Below, one piece after another: positions 1-6,432 of a DNA stretch of 12,298 nt. A program made the translations under genes and the position numbers. Below the pieces are notes generated by a model, which saw only the letters and a program-made list of their open reading frames with translations, made no database searches and was not told the DNA's origin. The stretch covers positions 1 through 12,298 of the forward strand of contig CALGGE010000030.1 of the NCBI GenBank assembly GCA_937916125.1, given 5' to 3'. Source of the DNA: an uncultured Elusimicrobia bacterium. Its GTDB lineage: Bacteria; Elusimicrobiota; Endomicrobiia; Endomicrobiales; Endomicrobiaceae. Position 1 is the first letter of the stretch. Each line of letters begins with the position of its first letter.

Positions 1-359
1 CCGTTTTTTATCTTTTCAGCAGCTTCTTCTACAGATAGATTTCTATATTTAGCCCAAACTCCATAATATCCAGGTCTTATTTTTGCCGCCTCTTGCTTTG
101 AACGTAATTCCTCTAATTCTTCTTGAGAAGCGAAACATGGATATGCTTTTCCTTGTGCTAATAAATATTTTGCATAAGCTTGATAAATTTCTTTTCTTTC
201 AGATTGTTTATATGGTCCATAGTTTCCTATTTCTTCTGTTTCTGAAGTCATCCCTTCATCAGGCTCTAAATTAAATGTTTTTAAAGATTCTACAATTTGC
301 TTTATTCCGCCTTCAATTTCTCTTTTTTGGTCAGTATCTTCTATTCTTAAGAAAAAGGT
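1..359 (-). CDS. gltX: Glutamyl-tRNA synthetase fragment, broken at both ends (first gltX)
   Basis: The minus strand is open throughout and reads TFFLRIEDTDQKREIEGG, then about 100 more residues including NYGPYKQSERKEIYQAY and AYPCFASQEELEEL. This is the stretch just after the HIGH motif of a class I glutamyl-tRNA synthetase, which charges tRNA-Glu with glutamate. The fragment lacks the N-terminus with HIGH and everything after about residue 150; the left cut is the window edge. The right cut is abrupt: at 357-361 (GGTAC) the frame stops matching the family and the sequence continues as a second gltX on the other strand. Codon use is extremely A/T-ending (TTA, CAA, ATA, GGA; about one third G+C), unlike the rest of the window. 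The wording of the protein recalls Firmicutes/Mollicutes-type enzymes. It therefore probably comes from another organism, or at least another locus, joined here artificially. Family assignment is firm; origin is inference. Confidence 0.85.
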
Positions 360-385
360 ACTTTTATCTTAAGAATAGAAGATAC
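334..385. repeat. Near-perfect 52-bp palindrome at the gltX/gltX junction
   Basis: Positions 334-352 are the exact reverse complement of 367-385 (19 bp). The centre at 359/360 lies in GTAC, and only the pairs 353/366 and 357/362 fail to match. The palindrome arises because both genes encode T-F-(F/I)-L-R-I-E-D-T with nearly identical codons and are fused tail-inward in opposite orientation. The sequence GGTAC (357-361) can belong to either gene, so it is the microhomology at the join. It is not a regulatory site or terminator in any convincing way. Confidence 0.85.
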
Positions 386-1733
386 CGACGAGGCAAGATC
401 TACGGACGAGTCAACGCAGATTATAATTAACGCAATGAAATGGTTGAAGCTCAACTGGGATGAAGGTCCGGGAAACGAGCCCGAAAAGTATGCTCCTTAT
501 TATCAGATGAAGAGAAAAGAACTTGGAATATATCAAAAATATATAGATATTCTTTTGGAAAAAGGTTATGCCTACAAATGTTATTGCACTCCGGAAGAAG
601 TGGAAAAGATGAGAGAACAGGCAAGGCTTGCCAAACAGCCTCCGAAATATAACGGACATTGTGCAAACTTAACCAAACAGCAACAGGAAGAATATGAAAA
701 GCAGGGCAGAACGGCAGTTATCAGATTTAAAATGCCCAAAGAGGGAAAAATTGAGTTTGACGATATAGTAAGAGGGCATGTAACTTTTGAAAATGCTCTC
801 CTTGACGACTTCGTTTTAATGAAAGCAAACGGTGTACCAACATATAATTTTGCCTGTGTTATCGACGACCATTTAATGGAAATGTCTCACGTTATAAGGG
901 GAGACGACCATATTTCAAATACCCCTCGACAAATACATTTGTTTAAAGCTCTCGGTTGGGAACCCCCGACATTTGCACACCTTTCAATGATACTCGGTTC
1001 CGACGGTGCAAGGCTGTCCAAAAGGCACGGTCATACTTCCGTTTTGGAGTACAGAAAAGAGGGATATTTACAGGATGCCTTAATAAACTATTTGGCACTT
1101 TTGGGATGGTCAACGGAAGACAGCAGACAGTTGTTTTTCGGAGACAGCCTGATAGAGAATTTTTCGCTCGACAGATGTAATTCCAGCCCTGCCACATTTG
1201 ACCCGTCAAAACTTTTGTGGATGAACGGCGAATATATCAGAAACAAATCCGCCGAAGAAGTATATAACCTTTTTATCGACTGGATACAGTGGACCAAACA
1301 GAACGCTTTAATAGACGGCTGGGACAGAGATTTATTAAAAAAAGCAATATCTCTTGAACACGAAAAAATAAAGTTGTTGAAAGATATTCCCGGCTTGGTT
1401 GATTTCTTCTTTAAAGATATCGTTTATGACGAACAGGCCGTAAACAAAGTGTTATTATCCGACACGAAAAAAGAAAGTTCAAAAGTTGTTTTGGAAGAAT
1501 GTTTGAAAAGACTCCCGAATCAAGCCGATTTTTCGCCGGAAGCTCTTGAACGGTATGCAAGAGACTTGGCCGTTGAGCTTGGTTTCAGCAACGGGAAAGT
1601 TTTCCACCCGATAAGAGTGGCTATTTCCGGAAGAACGCAAGGTCCGAGCCTTTTCCATATGATGGAAGTTATGGGGAAAGAAGAAGTTTTAAAAAGAATA
1701 CAACTTACGACAGATAAATTCTTCAAAAATTAA
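357..1733 (+). CDS. gltX: Glutamyl-tRNA synthetase, 5'-truncated (second gltX)
   Basis: The frame opens at GGT 357 and reads GTFILRIEDTDEARSTDEST before the first internal ATG at 435, then continues to TAA at 1731-1733, giving 458 codons. Because LRIEDTD lies about 40 residues into normal GltX, the first 35 or so residues with the HIGH ATP-binding motif are missing. The ATG at 435 is not the true start. Visible family features are YKCYC plus a later GHC (three of the usual Zn-binding positions; the fourth appears to be Asn), VIRGDDHISNT, the KMSKS-class loop LSKRHG about 221 residues into the fragment, and a full C-terminal anticodon-binding helical region ending near FFKN. The enzyme would attach glutamate to tRNA-Glu in the cytoplasm. 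Codon use matches the rest of the window, so this copy probably belongs to the host genome and was cut by the same event that attached the 1-359 fragment. Confidence 0.93.
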   Translation, partial: GTFILRIEDTDEARSTDESTQIIINAMKWLKLNWDEGPGNEPEKYAPYYQMKRKELGIYQKYIDILLEKGYAYKCYCTPEEVEKMREQARLAKQPPKYNGHCANLTKQQQEEYEKQGRTAVIRFKMPKEGKIEFDDIVRGHVTFENALLDDFVLMKANGVPTYNFACVIDDHLMEMSHVIRGDDHISNTPRQIHLFKALGWEPPTFAHLSMILGSDGARLSKRHGHTSVLEYRKEGYLQDALINYLALLGWSTEDSRQLFFGDSLIENFSLDRCNSSPATFDPSKLLWMNGEYIRNKSAEEVYNLFIDWIQWTKQNALIDGWDRDLLKKAISLEHEKIKLLKDIPGLVDFFFKDIVYDEQAVNKVLLSDTKKESSKVVLEECLKRLPNQADFSPEALERYARDLAVELGFSNGKVFHPIRVAISGRTQGPSLFHMMEVMGKEEVLKRIQLTTDKFFKN

Positions 1734-1759
1734 ATTTAATTTAAGTAAAACACAAACAA

Positions 1760-1796
1760 AAAAACGAGTAAAGAATAAAATTCTTTACTCGTTTTT
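1760..1796. terminator. Bidirectional intrinsic terminator
   Basis: A perfect 16-bp inverted repeat (1760-1775 with 1781-1796; core ACGAGTAAAGAA / TTCTTTACTCGT) with a 5-nt loop is flanked by A-rich sequence on the left and T-rich sequence on the right. It lies between the convergent gltX and P-type ATPase genes and can end transcripts from both sides. Confidence 0.9.
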
Positions 1797-1818
1797 CAGA
1801 TTTTTCTTTATATCCGTA

Positions 1819-4554
1819 CTATATGTTATTAAGCCGACGGTTTTTCCTTACCATATTTCCTATGAATTTGCTGATTCCTACAACACTGTAAACTATAAAA
1901 CCTAATATAAAAAGTCTGCCCCATGCACCTGCACTTATGCCCGCAGCGGCAAAGAATGTATTTATAGGTGAAACATATAGGAAAATAAACTGCGTAGCAA
2001 ACATTATAAATACACCGAGCCAAATATACGGATTAGACCATAAACCGAGTTCAAACATGGATTTTGTCATTGAACGACAGTTGAACAGATACATACTCTG
2101 ACAAACGATAAACACGGAAACCGCAACGCCTCTTGCCTGTGCCAATGTTGAACCGTGTGCAATTTCGTAATCAAATAAAACGAATACTCCGCTGACTATA
2201 ATAATAGGAATAATTATGTTTCTGTAAATAAATATTCCATCCATTATTTTCATTTTAGGGCTGATGGGAGGACGTTCCATTATTCCCTCTTCTTTCGGTT
2301 CAAAAGCAAGCATCATTCCCAAAAACAGTGCCGTTGACATATTAATCCATAAAATCTGTGCGGGGGTTATGGGAAGTTCGGCCCTGTTTAAAAATATCGC
2401 CATCATCATTGCAAGCCCTTGTGCCATATTCGTCGGTAATGTCCATATAATAAACTTTCTTATATTATCAAATACGCCTCTACCCTCTTCAACCGCAGAA
2501 ACTATGGAAGCGAAATTGTCGTCGGTCAACACCATATCGGCAGACTCTTTTGCAACTTCCGTTCCCGTAATACCCATTGCTACACCGATGTTAGCCTGCT
2601 TCAATGCGGGAGCATCATTTACACCGTCACCCGTCATAGCTACGATATTTGTTCTTGCCTGCAAAGCTCTGACAAGTCTTAATTTCTGTTCCGGCGTAAC
2701 TCTGGCAAATACGGAATAATTTTCGGCTATATCTTTCAGTTGTTCGTCGTCGTATTTTTCCAATTCAGCACCGGTAACGGCAGTATAGTTGGCATTTTCG
2801 CCTTTAACTATTCCAATAGCTTTTGCAATTGCCGAAGCCGTCAATGCATGGTCACCGGTAATCATTTTTATTTTTATTCCGGCAGTATGGCACTTCTTAA
2901 CGGCCTCTATTACTTCCGGTCTTGCCGGATCTATCATTGCCTGAAGCCCTACGAAAGTCAACCCCGTTGCAATGTCGGGATGATTAATTTGAACATTTTT
3001 CGCATTCGTTTTAATATATGCAAAACAGAGAACTCTTAAGCCTCTTTTTGCCATATCGTCGGCAATTCTTAAAATTTCGTCTTTATCGAAGAAGACTTCA
3101 TTGCCTTTTGTATCAAGCATATAAGAACACATATTTACAATTTTTTCTACGGCACCTTTTACAAAAGCAATATTTTTATCGCCGTATTTGTGAAGCGTCG
3201 CCATATACTGATACTGGGATTCAAACGGTATCGCATCGATTCTTTCGTATTTTTCTTCTATACCTTCTTCAATTTTTGCCTTTGCGGCAGAAACTATTAA
3301 CGCACCCTCGGTAGGGTCGCCCTGAACATCGTTTCTTCCGTCGATATTTATTATCTTGGCATCATTACATAAATAACCTGCTTTCAAACATATATTTAAT
3401 GCTTTGGAATATTTCATATCGGCATATTCTTCGGCATCTTTTAGTTTTATCTGTCCGTCAAAAGAATAGCCCGTTCCCAAAACATCAAAAGTTTTTCCGC
3501 CGGAATAAATTTCGGTTACGGTCATTTGATTTTCGGTTAAAGTTCCTGTTTTATCCGAACAAATTACGGTAGTACTTCCCAACGTTTCTACCGCGGGGAG
3601 CTTTCTGATAATGGCTTTTCTTTTTGCCATTCTGGAAACACCTATTGCAAGCGTTATGGTCATTGCTGCGGGAAGCCCCTCGGGAATTGCCGCAACAGCC
3701 AACCCGATAGCGGCAAGAAACATCAACACCCAGTTTTGTCCGTGATATAACCCTACGGCAAAAGTAACCGCAGCCATCGACATAATCAACCAAATTAAGA
3801 ACACGCTGAATTTCGCCATCCTCTGCGTAAGAGGCGTATCAAGCACATCCGCCGCAGAAATCAACTGTGAAATTTTACCGACTTCCGTATTGTCTCCCGT
3901 AGCGATAACAACACCTTTACCGCTTCCGTAAGTAACAAGCGTAGAAGCATAAAGCATATTTTTTCTGTCAGCAAGTCCCGTTGAAGCGGGAAGAATATTA
4001 ATATTCTTTTCGACAGGTACGGATTCTCCCGTGAGAGCGGACTCGTTTATCTGTAGTTCTCTTGAAGAAATAAGCCTTATATCGGCTGCAACTTTGTCGC
4101 CGGAAACAAAAAACAAAATATCACCGGGAACAACTTCGGACGAATCGATATGCATTCTTTTGCCGTCTCTTATAACTACAGCCTGCGTAGTCATTGATTT
4201 GGCGAGTGCTTCCAAAGATTTTAATGCTTTGGATTCCTGTATAAAGCCCACTATTGCATTTACAAGTACTACACCGAATATAACGCTACAGTCGGGATAC
4301 TGTTTTAAAAACAACGTAATGAACCCGGATATTATCAATACGTATAAAAGGCTGTTATGGAACTGCAAGAAGAATCTTTTTATAGGTCCGTCACCTTTTT
4401 TCTGCGTTAAAATGTTTTTACCGTACTTTTGTTGTCTGGCAACAATATCGGCTTCTTTTAAACCGTGTTCACCGTCGGTTTCGAAATGTTTAAGCACATT
4501 GTTTGCTTCAATACTGTGCCACAATGTTTGAACATTATTGTTTTGGTTTTCCAT
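1819..4554 (-). CDS. P2-type (CtpF/SERCA-like) cation-transporting ATPase
   Basis: This 911-residue membrane pump couples ATP hydrolysis to cation export. It has the N-terminal cation-ATPase domain (about 10-80), membrane segments M1-M2 (65-105), the actuator domain with TGES at 175-178, M3-M4 with PEGLPA at 291-296, and the phosphorylation motif DKTGTLT with Asp334. Further on are the nucleotide domain with KGA near 466, TGDGVNDAPA at 641-650, and six C-terminal membrane segments. Mapped on SERCA, M4 Glu309, M5 Asn768, M6 Asn796 and Thr799 are kept, but M5 Glu771 is Gln712 and M6 Asp800 is Ala742. The M6 text WINMSTALFLGMMLAFEP resembles what I recall of mycobacterial CtpF, so calcium specificity should not be assumed. 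The ATG at 4552-4554 has GAGGA 9 nt upstream. It is last in a leftward series after metX-metW, 92 bp from metW, and ends at the shared terminator. Confidence 0.95.
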   Translation of the reverse strand: MENQNNNVQTLWHSIEANNVLKHFETDGEHGLKEADIVARQQKYGKNILTQKKGDGPIKRFFLQFHNSLLYVLIISGFITLFLKQYPDCSVIFGVVLVNAIVGFIQESKALKSLEALAKSMTTQAVVIRDGKRMHIDSSEVVPGDILFFVSGDKVAADIRLISSRELQINESALTGESVPVEKNINILPASTGLADRKNMLYASTLVTYGSGKGVVIATGDNTEVGKISQLISAADVLDTPLTQRMAKFSVFLIWLIMSMAAVTFAVGLYHGQNWVLMFLAAIGLAVAAIPEGLPAAMTITLAIGVSRMAKRKAIIRKLPAVETLGSTTVICSDKTGTLTENQMTVTEIYSGGKTFDVLGTGYSFDGQIKLKDAEEYADMKYSKALNICLKAGYLCNDAKIINIDGRNDVQGDPTEGALIVSAAKAKIEEGIEEKYERIDAIPFESQYQYMATLHKYGDKNIAFVKGAVEKIVNMCSYMLDTKGNEVFFDKDEILRIADDMAKRGLRVLCFAYIKTNAKNVQINHPDIATGLTFVGLQAMIDPARPEVIEAVKKCHTAGIKIKMITGDHALTASAIAKAIGIVKGENANYTAVTGAELEKYDDEQLKDIAENYSVFARVTPEQKLRLVRALQARTNIVAMTGDGVNDAPALKQANIGVAMGITGTEVAKESADMVLTDDNFASIVSAVEEGRGVFDNIRKFIIWTLPTNMAQGLAMMMAIFLNRAELPITPAQILWINMSTALFLGMMLAFEPKEEGIMERPPISPKMKIMDGIFIYRNIIIPIIIVSGVFVLFDYEIAHGSTLAQARGVAVSVFIVCQSMYLFNCRSMTKSMFELGLWSNPYIWLGVFIMFATQFIFLYVSPINTFFAAAGISAGAWGRLFILGFIVYSVVGISKFIGNMVRKNRRLNNI

Positions 4555-4576
4555 TTTTTATATTCCTCATAATTTT

Positions 4577-4632
4577 AAAATTTGCTTCGCAAATTTTTAT
4601 CTTTTCAACAACAAAAAGCTTCACTTTTTGTT
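4577..4632 (-). other. Two short hairpins between metW and the ATPase gene
   Basis: Two perfect 9-bp inverted repeats lie in the 92-bp gap: 4610-4618 with 4624-4632 (AACAAAAAG / CTTTTTGTT, 5-nt loop), and 4577-4585 with 4589-4597 (AAAATTTGC / GCAAATTTT, 3-nt loop). On the transcribed minus strand the second has a GCGAAGC centre, known as an exceptionally stable mini-hairpin. Neither is followed by a clean U-run, so they may be weak terminators, mRNA processing or stability elements, or attenuating structures before the ATPase. I saw no good promoter in the gap. Confidence 0.45.
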
Positions 4633-4646
4633 ATAATCTTCCGTCT

Positions 4647-5243
4647 TCATTTCGTTACTACAAATATTGCCTGCTGAGCAAACAGGTTCGGCATTATATA
4701 ACAGTATCTGCTGTTGGTTATAAAATATTTTTCGGCTACTTTATATCCTTTTTCTTTACAGAAAATTTCAAAATCTTTTATACTTAAACATCTTATATTC
4801 GGCGTGTCGTTCCAACCGTAAGGTAACGCCTTTGTTACCGGTGCTCTGCCCCCGAAGAACAGCTTGCTTCTTACGGTTATATGAGCGAAATTCGGAAACG
4901 CAACTATCACTTTCTTACCGATTCTCAAACATTCTTTTAAAACTTCGTCCGTTCTTGTAACCTGCTGTAAACTCTGACTGAGAATTACGAAATCAAAAGT
5001 ATCATCTTTGTAAAAGTCCAAAGCTCCGTCGATATCCGAATGCATTACGCAAAGACCTTTTTCCACACATTTATATATTGCATCTTCGGAAATTTCCACG
5101 CCCTGTGTGTTCGCCTGTTTTTTCTGTTCCAGCATATACATCAAATCACCGTTGCCGCAACCTAAATCAAGAACTTTCGCTCTTTTGGTAACTATATCGG
5201 TAATTTTTATATGCGACAATAAAATATTTTTATTTTTTTTCAC
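4647..5243 (-). CDS. metW: MetW, methionine biosynthesis SAM-dependent methyltransferase-fold protein
   Basis: The protein (198 residues from this start) has the SAM-binding glycine motif VLDLGCGNGDL near residue 30. It also has the run of MetW signatures FDFVILSQSLQQV, VIVAFPNFAHI and FGGRAPVTKALPYGWNDTPNIR. MetW works with MetX in acylating homoserine, the first committed step of methionine synthesis; its exact biochemical job is less settled than its partnership. It follows metX directly and overlaps it. An ATG at 5259-5261 would add six residues but has no ribosome site. The GTG at 5241-5243 has GAGG 9 nt upstream and is my preferred start, leaving a 14-bp overlap with the metX stop. Translational coupling is therefore likely. 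Family call is firm; the start is inference from ribosome-site spacing. Confidence 0.92.
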   Translation of the reverse strand: MKKNKNILLSHIKITDIVTKRAKVLDLGCGNGDLMYMLEQKKQANTQGVEISEDAIYKCVEKGLCVMHSDIDGALDFYKDDTFDFVILSQSLQQVTRTDEVLKECLRIGKKVIVAFPNFAHITVRSKLFFGGRAPVTKALPYGWNDTPNIRCLSIKDFEIFCKEKGYKVAEKYFITNSRYCYIMPNLFAQQAIFVVTK

Positions 5244-6360
5244 CGCCGAAAACCTCGTCATACAATTTATTTAAGAAATTTTTTATCAGGTTTGTTTCAT
5301 CTTTTACTTCCAGAAGAAAAGCATCATGCCCGTAAGTAGAATGTATATTACAATATGTAACTTCCTGATTTTTCATCTTTAAAAATTTTACTATATTTTC
5401 CGACTGATACGAAGGATACAGCCAGTCGGACTCAAAAGATATAACAAGGAACTTAATATCAGCACTTTTGTCTTCGGGTAAAAATTCATCTTTTTGAACA
5501 TCAAAATAGTCTATTGCTTTCGATAAATACAGATAGCTGTTGGCATCAAATCTTTTTACAAACGAACTTCCTCTGTACCTTAAATACTGTTCCACTTCAA
5601 AGTCCGCATTGAAATTGAAATTTGCATTTTTTTCTTTATCTTCGTCAATGGGGAACTTCTTCTGCATGGAATAATCGCTCATATACGTAATATGTCCGAG
5701 CATTCTTGCAACAGCCAGGCCTCTTTCCGGTTCGGCTTTTCCGTAATAATGTCCGTTGTTCCATGCAACGTCGGACATTATCGCCTGACGACCGACTTCG
5801 TTAAATGCAATCTGTTGCGGTGTGGATTTTAAAGTTATGGCTATAGGTATTGCCGAATAAATAACGTCAGGATAATCCATTGCCCATTGAAGAACCTGCA
5901 TACCGCCCATTGAACCGCCCGCAACGCAGAACAACTTTGTTATACCAAGAAAATTCACCAACTTTTTTTGAACTTTCACCATATCCGATATCGTAACCGT
6001 AGGAAAATCCGTCCCGTAAGGAACGCCCGTATCCGGATTAACGGATTCCGGACCGGTAGTACCGGCACAACCGCCCAAAACGTTGGATGATATAATAAAA
6101 TATTTATCCGTATCAAATGCTTTACCTTTGCCCACCATGGAATTCCACCATCCCGGCTTCTCGTCGCCTTCGTGGTAACCGGCACAATGTGCGTCTCCCG
6201 TAAAAGCATGCGTTATAAGTATGGCATTATTTTTATTCCCGTTCAATGTTCCGTATGTTTCATATGCAACCGTAACTTTAGGCAAAATTTTGCCGCTTTT
6301 CATAACAAAATTTTCAAAAGTATAATATTTTGTTTCAACAATTTCTTTCTCTTTTGGCAC
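5230..6360 (-). CDS. metX: Homoserine O-acyltransferase (acetyl- or succinyl-)
   Basis: This 376-residue alpha/beta-hydrolase-fold enzyme transfers an acyl group from acyl-CoA to homoserine, opening the methionine branch in the cytoplasm. The triad is visible: nucleophile Ser150 in GGSMGGMQ, Asp312 in SDWLYPSYQ and His345 in YGHDAF. The family motifs LITHAFTGDAH (about 48-58), SSNVLGGCAGTTGP and GTDFPTVTISD are also present. The start codon is GTG (6358-6360), with GGAG at 6368-6371 and a 7-nt spacer. It is first in a metX-metW pair, with its own near-consensus promoter just upstream. MetX proteins next to MetW include proven succinyltransferases (Pseudomonas) as well as acetyltransferases, so the acyl donor cannot be read with confidence. 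The sulfhydrylase that would use the product is not in this window. Confidence 0.95.
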   Translation of the reverse strand: MPKEKEIVETKYYTFENFVMKSGKILPKVTVAYETYGTLNGNKNNAILITHAFTGDAHCAGYHEGDEKPGWWNSMVGKGKAFDTDKYFIISSNVLGGCAGTTGPESVNPDTGVPYGTDFPTVTISDMVKVQKKLVNFLGITKLFCVAGGSMGGMQVLQWAMDYPDVIYSAIPIAITLKSTPQQIAFNEVGRQAIMSDVAWNNGHYYGKAEPERGLAVARMLGHITYMSDYSMQKKFPIDEDKEKNANFNFNADFEVEQYLRYRGSSFVKRFDANSYLYLSKAIDYFDVQKDEFLPEDKSADIKFLVISFESDWLYPSYQSENIVKFLKMKNQEVTYCNIHSTYGHDAFLLEVKDETNLIKNFLNKLYDEVFGGEKK

Positions 6361-6398
6361 GGTACAACTCCGTATTTATTAAATTTAAACGATTCAAT

Positions 6399-6427
6399 AT
6401 TATAATATTTTTTTAATTTCTTATCAA
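6399..6427 (-). promoter_or_regulatory. Sigma-70-type promoter for metX-metW
   Basis: On the minus strand, TTGATA (6422-6427) and a consensus TATAAT (6399-6404) are separated by exactly 17 bp. Transcription would start near 6392, about 30 nt before the metX GTG. The box begins 5 bp after the stop of the upstream gene, so metX-metW can be expressed independently of it. Confidence 0.8.
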
Positions 6428-6432
6428 TTTTT

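Noticed and set aside
334..385. Terminator or regulatory hairpin
   Set aside because: The palindrome is fully explained by two homologous coding sequences joined head to head.
2264..2719. Plus-strand open frame of 151 codons inside the ATPase gene
   Set aside because: It lies opposite a fully conserved P-type ATPase and has no family features; it is a shadow frame.
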